From: Pyrenophora tritici-repentis
Taxonomy: Eukaryota > Ascomycota > Dothideomycetes > Pleosporales > Pleosporaceae
DNA length: 64,000 bases
Direction: 5' to 3'
Assembly: GCF_003171515.1 (NCBI RefSeq)
Contig: NC_089396.1
Location: forward strand, 2,046,001-2,110,000
Shown: in pieces, positions 29,311 through 41,859 of the stretch
How positions within the stretch are numbered: the stretch's first letter is position 1
How the letters are laid out: every line of letters starts with the position of its first letter
Made by a program: the position numbers and the translations under genes
The notes under the pieces: model-generated
Told to the model about the DNA's origin: nothing
What the model saw: only the letters and a program-made list of their open reading frames with translations
The model's database searches: none

Positions 29311-32300
29311 TCAATATGGGAAAGTATCAGGCCTCGACGGCTGTCCTTCCTGCGTCTCTGGACTTCTCCTTCTTGGTTCGGGAGTCTCTCTGACTATGAA
29401 GACGTCATTGGGGACGTCAATCTGCATGCGATCCGTAGACTGCGAAATGGCCTCCATTGGGTCGCCTGCGGTTTCTTGCGTACGCGTCAAGTCAACTGGA
29501 GAAGCTGGTGCACTCAGGGCCTGTGAAAGGGTCCGAGTGATATCATCTTCAAGTCTTGTCTTGAGCTCACGGTCAATGGAGATGGATTTTCCGTGCCTGT
29601 GTTTGGCTGGAGATTGAGAAGTCACTCTGCGTACTTTGGACGGGCTTGTTCTTAGAAGCTGGTGGTGCTCAGGCCTCACTACTTGCACCTCCTGCGAGTC
29701 CTCAATCTCAATGGGCATGTTTGGCGCACCGCCCTCTCGGCTGCGTGAATTTGATGGTTTCGCCTGCTTATCTCCGTCGTCTCTTGCTTTCCGTGGCGAC
29801 TTGACGTGTTGTTTCTTCGCAGCTGACAGTTCTTTGTTATGATCGTCTTCGTCATCTCTTCCACGTTTTTTAGGGCTGATCAAGTCTACCGTGGGAATCG
29901 TCCGATTCATTGGTCCAGCTTGACGCGGCGATTTGCCCTGTCCGTCGAGCAAGGGAGGAAGGGGCAATGGACTTTTCCCAGGGATACAGACCTCAGAGCT
30001 ACTACGCCTTGGTGTTTCAACAAGCGATCGTGTTACCGGAGGCGAGTCGGATATCTTACCAACAGCGTCCGGAGATCGGTTTCTGGCAAAGGCCGCTTGT
30101 TGCTCGTCGAGCTTGAAGGGAGATCTAAGTCTAGGCCGTGGAGATTGAATGGCCGGATGGGTGTGCGATTTGGTCTGCTCTTGGTTTCCATCCCCATGGT
30201 CCGTCTTCGCAGTCTCTGTCTTTGTCTCTACAGATACGACGTGGCCTGTAACCACTGGCGCCTTGATTTCCGTTGTTTCATTCTTCGCCTTTCTTTGCGC
30301 TTTCCGAGCATTCTCTTGCTGCCTGTGGCATTCGAATATAATGTCACGCATCTTGTCTCTCATCATGGAAGGCTTCAGCGCTGGCCAATCTTCCTCAGCT
30401 GACATGGACCCAGTCAACAGCTTGTCTTTGAATTCATCGGGATTCTGGAAGAATTTCTCGACGTAGCCCAGTAGGTAGACACCGCAATCAGTCCAGTTGC
30501 TTTGCATGGGAATCTGCGTGGCCTTGGGATAATACCCATTTTCTTTGATAACTGCTTCCATTCCGCGCCTATGTTTCCCTTCTGCCGCTATCCAGTCTTT
30601 CAGGGCACGAACTGCTCCGCTGCGCGCATTACCACCTAAGGAGTCCAGCACAACGATCACTGGTTGATTGGGGTCTTTCTTGGGCACAGGCTTGCGTTTG
30701 TTCTTGTTCTTTGCAGATGATGCACTCTGTCGAGTCAGCGCAGAGGATTTGACCTCTTCAACATCCGTGATGTCGGCCGTCGGCTCTTGCAATGTTGAAT
30801 AGAATGCCTCAGGTTGAGGTCCATACTGTATATCTGTTCCAGTCTCACCGCGGTTGACCAAGGATAACGCTGCTTCGTCGAAAAGATTTGGGTCATCGTG
30901 TTCTTGCTGGTTGGAAACCTCTTGAACGCTGGCAGACGGTTTGGGCGATAGGTTTTGAGCTGGTCTTGTACCATCATTGTCTCCTTCAATCGTAATCGTG
31001 GTACAACCTTCGCCATGCTCTTGTATGTTGGGATGATCATCGTCGAACGGTGAATTTATGAGTACACGTGGGATCTTCGAAACATTGCAGATAATTGCCA
31101 GATACCAATGGGTTTGAGAGTCGTTGATCGGCACGACGATATAGTCGTAGAGGAAGATGTCGACCTTCGAAGTCCATCGCTCCACAGCTTTGTAGTCTAT
31201 CGACTTGCGGCCAGAGTTCCCGGTTAGTTTGGTGAAGAAGTACGTATTGAAGAAGTAGACCTTGTCGGCCGGGACGTTCAGTTGCTTGAATAGATAGATC
31301 ATGTAAAAGTCGATCAAACTATCATTCAAGTACTCCTCTTCGTCCAGTCGAATCAAATCATCGAAGTGCACTACTGCGCGCCGACGACCCTCCACGTATT
31401 CAAGAGACTTGGCCCACGCTGTACCGAGCCCTTTCTCAACAGAGTGCTTGAACACCTTCTGTGGTTCGGGAGAGTCTTCTACATAAGTTGGCACAGATCT
31501 CTTGGGACGCGACGGGCGGGTTAGCCCTGAAGTTGCTGTACTTGCGTTGGAAAAATTCGGCCTTTGTGGAGGACGCAAAACTTGATCTAGTAGCAGTGTC
31601 TTCTTTGGACCGGTGGTGTGTCTATCAGCATGATCTGAAACCTGCACAGCATCGTGAACGAGTAGAGACGTTCCGACTTTGTCGTTTTTTGGTGGCAGAG
31701 GCTTATTAAACAGTTTTTCCATGAATTCCCTGTATCTAGGTTAGTCTTGTCTTGTGGATTGTTTGTGATATCTTACGCTTGTCTCAAGATGAACCTCCCA
31801 TTTGGTGTTAGGGACGGTGCATGCTCGTCACGGAATGTCAGGAAGTCTGATGTGTTTACAAACTCCAGGTCGAAGATTTCGGAATTGCCGTCTTGTTGTC
31901 GGGGTCCTTCAAGTCGAATTCGACTTGTATCATCCGCATGTACCTTGTTGATATGTTGGCGTTGTATGAGAATCTTAGTATCATAGTTGCCATCGGGCAG
32001 TTCGTATATCCGGACACGCCAGCCTCCTGGGTCGCTGAGCAGTTTGGGTGGTTTTTGGTCATCCTCCACTTTAGAGTGATGCACCTCATAGTCATATGAC
32101 CTCGCGAATGCTAGTGGCCAAAATGGACCGGTATATCTTTTCATACTGCTCTTCGCAGCTTGTCTCGCTTTCGAAAGCGGCTTTGCTTGTCTCCGGTCGG
32201 GTGACGGTGCAAGCTCATCTGCACTGCTGCTGTCAGGCACCCTTCGCTTGGGTGCTGGTCTATGCTGTTTGCGAAGATCGACAGACATATCGGCGGCAGC

Positions 32301-33145
32301 TCTACTATCGGTTGTTGGTTCCGCTGTAAATTCGTTGATGCGAGCCTCAGAGAAGTGGTGCGATGTGAACGGTTCAGATGTGCGTCTATGCTCATGACGT
32401 CTGGAGTCACAAATCTCTTCCCCTTGGTGAAGTTCCTGTAGTATGACTTTCCGAGTAGTAGTGGGCGACCGTATTCGGGTACTGCGTTCGTCACCATCCC
32501 CGTTGAAGTGTGTAGATGCTGTGGAGTCAATAGCCAGGGAACCACCGCCAAATGGTGACTTTCGAAGTCCCTTTTGAGATTTGCTCGAGGTCGGTCTTCT
32601 CGCCTTCTTTCTGACAATGAGAGCATCAACTTCTCGAAACTCGCTCTTGGGCTGAGACGGCCTGAACTCTTCTATTGTGCTCCCACTCCCAATGCTCGTT
32701 CGTGAATGTGAAGATCTAGCCGATGGAGGTCTTGCGCCGGATGTGCCAGTAGGCGCAAAGTGGAAAGGCCGAGGCACTTCCAACAGTTCATCATCGTCGT
32801 CAGACAGGTTTATGACATGATCCACCTTTCTTCGTTTTCCAGAGACGGCCCCACCTGACAATCGGTCCCGGTCTTCTTGCAAACGTCCACGGCGGGATGG
32901 GGTCTTGGGCGGGTTGTTTCGCTTCTGCTCAAGGTAGGCTGCTTGTCCGGCGCCTTGCACTTGACCTATCAAGGGACCGCCTGGTCGGCTATGCTTCCCG
33001 TATGTAGTTGGCTTTCGACTTGGCGCATGAGGTCCGCTGTTCAAGGTATTGACCGGCTTGAATCCTTTGTTCGACCCTGGCTATCGAATATGAGTGTGAG
33101 GCGCTAAAAGGATAGTTGCAAACATACCTTGGGTTGCATACTCAT
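29311..33145 (-). CDS. ULP2: SUMO-specific cysteine protease, Ulp2/SENP6-7 type, 1248 aa
   Basis: Three exons: 33145-33128, 33080-31777, 31735-29311, with introns of 47 and 41 bp. The first exon encodes only MSMQPK; joining gives MSMQPK|PGSNKGFKPVN, and the second junction gives RQA|YREFMEKL. The C48 domain begins at about residue 560 (VVHFDDLIRLDEEEYLNDSL). The catalytic His lies in THWYLAI (about 650), Asp in VVLDSLGG (about 805), Gln and Cys in MQSNWTDCGVY (about 850). The roughly 150-residue insert between His and Asp is the mark of Ulp2/SENP6-7 enzymes, which trim poly-SUMO chains in the nucleus. Long disordered N- and C-terminal regions with SP motifs and basic clusters also fit Ulp2. 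Confidence 0.93.
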
Positions 33146-33233
33146 ACGCGGGTTGGGGAGACTGACCGCATCCGCTGACACACTTCTCAACTATTAGCCT
33201 TTCTGTTTCCCGTGTCATATGTGCATTGGTATA

Positions 33234-33470
33234 TTACGTGTAATCTCCAACTAATCTCTTCTCGTCTTCGCTTGGCTTGGACGGCAGCCGGCGAGAGGCC
33301 TCAGGGCGTGGGACAAAGTGAGGAGGTCGATTCGAAGGTCTTGTAGGTGAGGAAAGATCTATGTAGGTTCGGGTCGGTGACGGGGCGGGGGACGGGGCTC
33401 GCGTGTAGGGACATGGAGGCAAGTCGAGGTTCGGCGGTTGGGCGTTGGTCTCGTCTGGCTGCAGCGGCAT
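33234..33470 (-). CDS. Possible small proline-rich protein, 78 aa
   Basis: The minus-strand frame from ATG 33470 is hydrophilic and Pro/Ser/Arg-rich with biased, coding-like composition (PSPAPSPTRTYIDLSSPTRP, then HFVPRPEASRRLPSKPSEDE). No family is recognised, and an upstream exon could exist. It lies about 90 bp upstream of the ULP2 start on the same strand and could instead be ULP2 5' UTR. Confidence 0.35.
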   Translation of the reverse strand: MPLQPDETNAQPPNLDLPPCPYTRAPSPAPSPTRTYIDLSSPTRPSNRPPHFVPRPEASRRLPSKPSEDEKRLVGDYT

Positions 33471-34386
33471 GGTGTTAGCGGGCGGCGCGGCTGAAGGTAG
33501 ACAACGAAGAAGAATCACAGGAAGAGAGTCTGCGACATGAGAGTCTGAGACATACATGTACGTTGGAAGAACCAAAGGAGCTCGCAGCTAGGACGCCCTG
33601 GAAGAAGTTGAACATTAGTGCGTCGGAAGCACCATAGCGGTGACGGAGCGGCAGCGACGAGTGATATTTTTCGGTAGAATCCTGGACATGCAAACGCTCA
33701 AGGCAAACGCACAAAGCGCATGCGCGCACCGTGGGGCAGGTGAAGGTGAAGTTGGTTGCGCGAGATGCGTCGCGCTCACGTCCGTGCGTCCTTGACGTAG
33801 CCGCTTCCCGTACAATGAAAGTTCGGCCCAATGCGACATGGATGCAGTAATGCTATTGTAATATATTCTACAAAGAGGCTATTGTATGCAGGCAACATAG
33901 TCTATCCCGAATCCATTACGCGCTCTAATCGAATCACAGCAATCACCCGAAACAACAGAAGAAGCATGGGACTCGAATGTGGATTCATTGAATTTGTTTC
34001 ACATCACAAATCTCCATACACGATACTTTGGGTACGTGAACTTGAATCTGTTAGTAAATTATTCTTGCAGCTACCGGATGCCTCACCTTCGAGCACATCC
34101 GCCACATGACGCACACTGCCATCGCCCAGCAATGTCTATGGATGCTGGATGGAGACACTCACGCTCCCATGATCCTTCAGACAGCATGTCAAGAAAAGAT
34201 GATTGGTGGCCTCACAAACCCAAGATGCGTCCAACGACGTCCGGGAAATGGTGGCTCAAGACCGTCACATTCATCTCCGTAGCATAAGTATTACACGTCT
34301 CGCTAAAGCGACGGTGGGGGGGTTGCGACTCGTCATCGTCTTCGGTTGTGCCAATATGTATTCGCATAATTCAGAGCTGACGGATA
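33471..34386. other. Intergenic, no gene recognised
   Basis: Open frames of 70-120 codons on both strands show no domain or start support. Confidence 0.45.
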
Positions 34387-35487
34387 CTACGAGCCAGCTG
34401 TTATTTCCGACGAAGTTACCCGGCGCTTTTCGTGTTGGCTCCGGGCTTGATCGATGGCCGATCTTTGTGCAATACTGTCGTCGTGACTCCTCCATACTAT
34501 ATTCGTGCCCTCGGGTAGCTTGAGAACTCGCCTAATCGTGTCTCGTATCTTGAAGTTCTTAACCCCGTCGCTCTTGGTCCAGATGCTGAAGACGTCTTCG
34601 CCGCTCCGGACGCTCAAGACGAAGCCGCAGAACTCCTCGCCAGCATCTAGAAATTGATCTCCAACCAGCGCAAGCAAAAGGTCTTCCCAGTAACGGTCCG
34701 CCACGCCCTTCTTCAGGCGCATGATCCACTTGCCGCCTCGCTTGTTCTCATCATCCTCCCATACCGGCCGTATACCTTGCTTGAACACGTGGTAATCCGA
34801 CACGGAGGGCAGGCTCGAGGGTCGCTTGAGGTGGGAGAAGACTTTCCAGAACTCCTGGGCGGTCGAAAATTTGCAGAGCGGCACGATGGACTTTTCATAG
34901 TCGACATTCTTAGCCGTTGGTGGACGGTACCAGACCGCCCAAGTGTACTTGAGCGGCCACGGCGCGTTGAAATCGGGTGGCGCAGAGGGGCCCTGTGTGT
35001 TCTCCGGTATTGAGCCTGTGGATATAGACTCCTTACGTATGCTATTAACCACTTTGCTCACCGGCTTATCCTTTTTATCCGAAGGCGTCGCGGGCGAGGG
35101 TGACGACATGGCGGCCGCTTTGAAGTCAAAGGCAGTACCCGGCGTCTTCGGCGTCTTACCCGCAGAGCCAAAGGACGCGAATGCGCCGGAACCGAGCCCA
35201 AAGGCGGAAGAGCCGCCCGTCGTGGGTGAGGCCAATCCGCCAGGTGTCAAGGGCGACATGGCGTTGAAGGGATTACGGCTGCCGTGGGACGAATCGCCAC
35301 CAAAGCGCTTGGTCGCCGAGATGGTGCGCTGGTGAGGTTCCGACTTTTCGTTATTGGGTTCCGAGTGTGACATGGAGAGGGAGAGCTTGCTGGTGCTGTC
35401 GGGCGGTGTTAGTGGTGCAAGCGAGGGTTGCGGGGACATGCGAGCCTACTTGGAGCGCCTAGTCCAAAGATTCTCCCTATTGTCCAT
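34387..35487 (-). CDS. Cap-binding translation factor eIF4E, class II (4EHP/nCBP-like), 348 aa
   Basis: Binds the mRNA 5' cap. Two exons: 35487-35450 and 35395-34387, with a 54-bp intron. The first exon encodes MDNRENLWTRRS, and splicing to NTSKLSLSMSHSE restores the typical fungal start; an ATG at 35439 inside the intron is a false start. Residues 20-160 are a disordered Ser/Pro/Gly-rich extension. The eIF4E fold follows (WPLKYTWAVWYRPP to DVFSIWTKSDG). The second cap-stacking Trp is kept (RPVWEDDENKRGGKW). The position of the first holds Tyr (NVDYEKSI), as in class II eIF4Es, which often act as translational repressors or special initiators. Class II assignment rests on these motifs. Confidence 0.9.
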
Positions 35488-37094
35488 TGATAGAGGCGGT
35501 CAAGTGGGTAGATGATACAAGAGAAGAATGGCACGGTATCCAAAGGCGGGTGGGGCAGGCAAACAAGCAAGTAAACGGAAGAGCTGGCGGGCCAATGGCC
35601 AATGTGCGTCGAAGATATGCGGGGGTGGAATTTGCGGCTGTCGTCGTCTGGTAATAGCGAATGGGGCGTTTATGGCGTGTCCAGGAATATGATGATGGTG
35701 AAAAGATATGACAGGGCCGATTGTATGTGATCGTCGGGCGTGGTGGGATGTATCGTGTGCAATGGCGGATAGTGGTGCGTATTGAGAAAACGTTTGAGAG
35801 GTTGGCACTTGCACCTCAGGCGCGCGCCTTCCGCAGCAGGGATGCGCGCTTAGTCAGCTACCGAGCTGCATATCCTTCGCCGCGCCGCCGCACCACATCT
35901 CTTCTTCACCAACGGCCTTTGACTCGTAACATTTGCCAGCTCGACACTCCCTACTCAGCTGGCAATCCGATACCTGGCCCAGAACGAGCCATCCTCTTCT
36001 AAAACCATCATCACGAGGGCCGCTTTTTTGTGGCTTCCATGATGCGGTGATGACCTGAAAGCAGGGACATTATTTTGTCACGCGCCCGACGCGTTGAGGC
36101 TGCGTGCCGTCTACGTTTCTTTTTCTTGTATGTGTGCTGTGTGGCGTAAGATTTTTTTTTCTTTGGCTTGGGATGACTAGGTCCTCTGGACCACTTCTGG
36201 TAGTCTGAGTCTCAGCCAGATCTACACTATCGCGACAAGCGATTTCTTGGTTGAGAATGAAGCTCAAAAGGCAAAGTCTGAAGCCCATTGTGAACCATTG
36301 CGACGAGCTGCCTGTATAATCTGGAATTACCGCTGATGATTGAATAGAACTTAGTATCACACTTGCCAGCTGACAGGCCTTGCTCGCTCTTCACCAACCG
36401 CTCTTTTGCATGTTTCCTCGCGCACGACGCGATTAATAGTAAAGTCACATGAGGTCCGCGGGAGATCGAGATGCTGGTGTCATCGGGAGCTCACATTGAG
36501 CAGCCCACGCTAAGTGCTACCATGGCTGGCAGCCTATCCGCGCATTGCGAGTTTGAGATGGGAATATCTAGACAGGTAGTAAATCGATAATACTATTCAA
36601 CATACCAATGCGCTTTGTGTTGTCCCTCAGCGACGTTTGTAGTAGACACCAGCCCCCTCCTTGAGGTGGCTGGAGACATTGTCGACGCGCAAGTTGACGT
36701 GCAAGTCCTTCACGGCCCACCGGCACATGACAACCGCGGTAGCCTCAATATTAACCTTGCCGCACCTGCAGCATGCAAACGCGTGCGGGGTGGGAAAAGG
36801 TACCTACCCATCTACGTCATTCTTCCGTGCCTTCACCAGGACAACGCACCCCACCATCTGGGATCAGACTGCGCTTTCCTCGGCCACATCACAAAGTCAC
36901 CGCCATCACCCGCGCACAATCATACAAAGGCATCTGCTCCTCCCTTCTGTCTCCCACAACACCTACTTTCCATCCGAACACCTTGTCAGCATCGCGTGTC
37001 ACCCCACATTGCAACCTTTCACGTGCGATCAAACACGTTCCTACGCCCACAGGAGACCAAATCTGCTCCTCTACACCCCACCAACACCAACAAC
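35488..37094. other. Divergent promoter region, 1.6 kb
   Basis: Separates the eIF4E-like gene and GLC8. The last 400 bp before GLC8 are C-rich and purine-poor, like a long 5' UTR or pyrimidine-rich promoter. Overlapping open frames there (36615-37196) do not resemble proteins. Confidence 0.5.
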
Positions 37095-37977
37095 ATGACT
37101 GCCACATCACCCCAACTGCACTCGCCGACGTCGCATGTTGAGCGACCTAAGGGTACGACCAAGTCTTATCAGCTCCTCCGGCGCATGTCCAGCTAACAAG
37201 CGCAGGTATCCTCAAGAACTCAAACTCGTTCCGAGCAGCGTCGCAGACGTCCCCGACAGCCGACTTCCCTCCGGCCACAAGTCCAATCTCGGAGCGACCG
37301 CCGCTCGGTCGCGAGATGTCAGAGAAGGAGATTGTGCTCGAGAACACATTGCGCAATGCGGGCGCCCACCGTCGGTCGTCTTCCAACCCGCGGGGCATGG
37401 GGTCGCGGCGTCAGTCAGGTGCTGACCCCGATGAGAACAGCCCTCAGCTCAAGTGGGACGAGGCCAACCTCTACCTGAACGAGCAGAATCGGGATAGCAC
37501 CATGAAGATTGATGAGCCAAAGACCCCGTACGCCAAGCAATACGACCCCACTGAGGATGAAGAGGAGGTGGAGATGCTCAACGCGCAGGAGCTCAAGGTC
37601 GACGAGCTAGATAAACCGAAGAGGAAGCCTAAGATCGAAGACATTCCAGAGTTTGACCTGGGACAGCCAGAGCTACAGGCGCGACACTCGCAAACTCCCG
37701 AGAGCGAGAAGCGTGTGTTGGTTGAAGAGGGCATGGACCCTGCCGACGAGGGTTACCACGGCGAGCTTCATCCAAATGCGACACAAGAAGAGGTGGAGAA
37801 GCACCGCAAATTTGAAGAGCTGCGCAAGAAGCACTACGAGATGAAGAACGTCAAGGACCTGCTTGGGTGAGTTTGTCTTTTTCATGGATATTGAATCTGC
37901 CTTGCTAACCCGCCTCAAGGCATCCCGAGGATGAAGATGAAGACGAGGAGATGCCATCGCGACCCAACGGCCAATAG
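37095..37977 (+). CDS. GLC8: Protein phosphatase inhibitor 2 / Glc8, 258 aa
   Basis: A regulator of protein phosphatase 1. Three exons: 37095-37152, 37206-37866, 37920-37977, each intron 53 bp. The first junction restores [12 protein letters not shown], the KGILK motif that contacts PP1; the last restores [14 protein letters not shown]. Also visible are [20 protein letters not shown] with the following DEPKTPY (the phosphorylatable Thr), and KKHYEMK, the HYE motif that inserts at the PP1 active site. All three PP1-contact elements are therefore present in the usual order. Intrinsically disordered and acidic, as expected. Confidence 0.95.
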
Positions 37978-38358
37978 TTGTCGAACAGACATGTGTAGGT
38001 AGAGACCTTGTTTTCTTTGCATCTTCCATTTTTGATACCGAGTCAGGAGAGACGGGACATGTTATGAAGCTCGCCCAGCGGCGTTGCACGTATTGAATTT
38101 TGCGGCATTACGATGGAGTTCATGGGGTACGAAGGGATGATGTTCATGATTGCGAGTACCTTTCTTCATAGTTGATCCAACGAAACTGAAACAAAACCAT
38201 GACTTCCTTGTGATACTGTGATACGAGTCAGATGATTGTTGCTCTGATATGGCTGTATACATAATCAGTTGAAGTCTCCAGAAAGCGTTGTGCACCATCA
38301 TTCAGACACCAAAAGCACTCATATATTCTACAACCAAACCCATACTGCTCTCACAACA

Positions 38359-40225
38359 CTATTCCCTGAACTCCGCATCCACGGCCTCAAAATTCTCCAA
38401 GAAGCTCTGGAACGTAAAAACACCCAGCCCTGGATCCAAACTGCCCGTCGTCGCCCGGATAGAATGCATACTCAACTGCGGAATCCCACAATCAATCGCC
38501 CTTATACCCGTCGCCGCACTCAACATGGGTCCGACCGTACCTCCACTACGACTATCATTCCTAATCTGGAAGACCTGTAACTTAGGATCCGTCGATCTGG
38601 CACCAACATCGCGGTCTACGCAGCGTTGCAGGATGGCCGTAGAAACAGCATCAGTCGTCATATGTGCATTAGAATCCGCGCTCACAGCCGGTCCAACATT
38701 AAGCCTCGGCGCATGGTTTTCCAGGTATGCGCCCAGGAAATTTGGATTCACGGCGTGAATGACATCGCTGGAGACGAGGAAGGAGTTTGCATACGTGCGA
38801 CTAAGCGCGGCCTGGCTTCTACCCGCGGGCGCAAAGTGCTCGGCGATGCGCTGCATGGTGCTTGGAAGGAAGTTTCCGTGAGCGCCTTGTCGGAGGAGCG
38901 AACCGACTTCTTCGTCGTCGAAGAGGGCGACGATGCGGACTTGGGAGGAGGTGGCGAGGGAGGGCGTGGAGTTGAGGAGGGCTTGGATGGCGGCCCAGGA
39001 ACAGAGTTTGTCGTCGATGCGGCCGGCGAAGATGAATTCGTGGTCGAGGCCGCCGGTGCAGGCGGGTTGGGTGTCGTAGAGTTCTAGCTCCCAGTTTACG
39101 ATTGTGGAGTCTGTTGGTGTTAGTGGGTTGGCGTGAGGGGATGTAGGGGGAGGGTGACGTACAGTCTGTTATGCCTAGTTCCTTGGAGATGGCTTTGACG
39201 AGTCTCTCGGGCTGGGTTGCAGTGAAAGCGCCTTCGCCACCTAGTACACTGGCTTTCCAGCCTTCGCCGTCTGTCGAGGTACTGCTCATATCGCTATTGT
39301 CAAGACCGACAATCGGTACCATCTGCGTCTCCTTGTTAAACGGGCCGCTAGCCGCAGCACCGAAATGCGGCGCCAGTGTAGGGATCCTCGCAATCGGCCA
39401 GTCCAGTCTGACGAGCTTGGTTACAATCTTTCCGTTCTCCTTGACAAGCACTCTTCCACCAATACCCAAGTCGCGGTCCCACCAGGTGCTGTTCAAGGCA
39501 CCGGCGTAAGGCGCCACACCGAGTTGTACATAGCCTGCCTTTGTACGCAGTTTGGGGATGGGCTTCAATTTGGCTGTAAGCGCGTCAATGTGTCCAGCGA
39601 CGATTGCTGCTCCGTTGCCAGATCTATAATTATCGCCGATGGCGAAGGCAATGAGCGATGTACCGTTACGTTCCACGTAGTACTTGCCACCAGCCTTGAG
39701 ATCCCATGCATCCCGCTCAGACAGCTTCTTGTATCCATCCTTGGCGAGATCCTGCGCAACAGCATCAACAGCATGGAAGATGGTAGGGTTGTTCGTCATG
39801 TAATCGGTAAAGGGCTTTGTATAACGAGCGGGATCCTCCTTGGAGCGCGCCGACACGGGAATCCAACCATGAGAAGGAGTCGGTCTAGGCAGTTCCGCAG
39901 TAGATTGAGAAGCAGGTAGCTCTGGAATCTTGGGTGGCACTGGCGGTGGGTTCTGCTGCCTCGATGGCTCTGGGTAGTCGTCGAGGTCGATGAGATTGGA
40001 TGCACCGATGCTATGGCGGCTACGCGGATTAAACGCGCCTTGTCGATTACTCCATCCTCTCTCTACAACTCTGTCCAATCGCGGACGATGTGCCAGATTC
40101 GCCGTTGTGTGGGCGCGACCCAGGGTTGTCGAGTACGAGTGTCGCAGGGGGCGGGGCGGTGACGGGTCGGAGTAGAGGTCAGTATTGGAAGCCGCCTTGC
40201 GGAGGGAAGGGTGATTCTTGGTCAT
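38359..40225 (-). CDS. LAP4: M18 metalloaminopeptidase, vacuolar Ape1/Lap4-like, 604 aa
   Basis: A di-zinc aminopeptidase. Two exons, 40225-39163 and 39110-38359, with a 52-bp intron; joining gives ELGITD|YSTIVNWELELYD. Zinc and active-site motifs are GHIDALTAKLKP, DDKLCSW, FDDEEVGS and the C-terminal SADSNAHMT. The GHIDAL form and DRDLGIGGRVLVK resemble yeast Ape1 (Lap4) more than cytosolic aspartyl aminopeptidase. In yeast Ape1 is delivered to the vacuole by the Cvt pathway through an N-terminal propeptide; here the first 115 residues are an unrelated-looking Ser/Arg/Pro-rich extension, so the sorting mechanism cannot be assumed. Subfamily call is moderately sure. Confidence 0.88.
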
Positions 40226-40749
40226 GATTGCGACTTCGTGTGCACTGAGATGTAGTTGAGATTTGAGAAAGGGAAATTTAGAATACGATTAACAAGATGA
40301 GTAGTTCAGAGTTGGAGAGTGGAACTCGTGATGTTGTAGATTGAGGCTTGTTGTCTAGTGCATGTTGTACAGCTAAGCTACCGCCACAAATGAGGCGCAG
40401 CTTCTGTCCGAAACGGGAACGCTTCCGGGCTTGCTCGCCGCAACTCCACATCGATTCCACGACGATCATTGACGCACAACTACCGCGAGTTCCGTGGAAT
40501 ATTCCGACCAATCATCTTCTTTTGCCGACATCACTAATGAGTACTTTGAGGAAAATGTTTGAGGTCCAAGTGATGAATTCGTATCAACGACTGCCATTGT
40601 CCACCCAGCACATCTCCTGCCATCCATGCAAACTTTTCGGGCTGCTCTTGTGTCTACGGGGTCAAGAACGCCGCTTGAGAGGCCGATGGAAGACGAAGGA
40701 GATCGCTGGGTGTTGCAAGAGATGGTAGCTCACCTTCCGACATATTGGT
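40226..40749. other. Intergenic, promoter of the M18 gene
   Basis: No gene recognised; frames near 40278-40728 lack protein features. Confidence 0.45.
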
Positions 40750-40782
40750 GAGCCGACAAGCGCGAGGCTTCGCCGTCGGCTC
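40750..40782. repeat. Perfect-arm hairpin
   Basis: GAGCCGAC at 40750-40757 is the reverse complement of GTCGGCTC at 40775-40782, and the interior GCGA/TCGC can extend the stem. It lies in non-coding DNA between convergently oriented gaps, not next to a gene end. Confidence 0.6.
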
Positions 40783-40933
40783 GAATCTGCAAACCTTTTG
40801 TATTAACAATTGACCACCAAGGACCGTTAGAGAAAACTTATAAAAATCATCAAATGTCTGAATCCAGATGAACCTGCGAATTTGTCAGGGGCTGGTAGGA
40901 TCTACCAGATAAAGACTACTTACTGGAATCATT

Positions 40934-40984
40934 GATACCGGTCCGTATACGATACCGATCCGTATGCGATACCGGTCCGTATGC
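40934..40984. repeat. Tandem repeat, three 17-bp units
   Basis: Units start at 40934, 40951 and 40968, consensus GATACCGGTCCGTATGC, with one or two base differences between units. Each carries the palindrome ACCGGT or its variant ACCGAT. Confidence 0.8.
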
Positions 40985-40999
40985 GAACACATTACCCGC

Positions 41000-41859
41000 G
41001 TCGAAACCTGTAAAAGTGAGCATGGATTGAGAAGAGGGGGAGTAAGGAAATGGGCATGTGCAGTGACAGGAAGGGGAAAGGAAAGGGCAGTGACAGGGGA
41101 GGGGAAACATTATCCCTAGATGTTAGCAGTTCCTCTCCACGGGTTCCTATCTCAACCTCAAACCCCTCAAATCCAATCGCATCCAAACCAAGGAAATATG
41201 AAAAACCAAAGAAAAAGAAACTAGAAAGCAACGCAAAACTAAAACCACAAAAATCCAAACGCATAACTACGCAAAAACCAGAAAACAACGTGAACTAAAC
41301 CAAACAAAGGAGATTTTTTTGTCTTTCTCTTTTATATCTTTTTTTGTCTTTTGTATCCGTGAAAAGCACACGCCGGTGCTAAAAAACTACCGCAGAATCG
41401 TGTCGTCGTATAGTCGTTGTTGATGAAGCCGCCTTAACCGATAAACGTCTCGTCGTCCAGAGACATGGATCGTCGAACCGAATACTGACTGAGGTGACCT
41501 TTCGAACAAACTAACCAAAAACCGCCATCCTTCTCCTCTTCGACTTCAGTTGTCTCCACGCACACCGACTGCTTTCTTCCACCGTTACCGTGGCAGACCA
41601 CCATTGGTAGGGCTCCGAACTGCTGCCGATCTCGCCATGAACTTCTTCCGTCTCCGATTTGTCGAACAACAGCCGCTATCATCCTTTCCTCTTCGTCTTG
41701 GGGCGTTTTCCCATCTACCGACTAGGTGCCGATAGTGTACTAGCGCCTTTCCAACTCCGATTCATCCCGGGGTGATAGGCAACAACGTTGTTTCTCCTCC
41801 AATTCTTCGAAATGACTTGATTCTGTGGTAGGGCAAGAGTTATTGATTGCCCAGATCTC
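41000..41859. other. Gene-free stretch with strand-asymmetric A-rich block
   Basis: 41030-41330 is purine/A-rich on the plus strand and then changes to T-rich near 41317-41360. No coding sequence is recognised. Confidence 0.45.

Noticed and set aside
35387..35439. ATG 35439 as start of the eIF4E gene
   Set aside because: It lies in a 54-bp intron; the MDN...LWTRRS exon upstream gives the normal family start.
36615..37196. 193-codon plus-strand frame before GLC8
   Set aside because: Overlaps the GLC8 start in another frame and is Pro/His-rich with no features; likely C-rich leader sequence.
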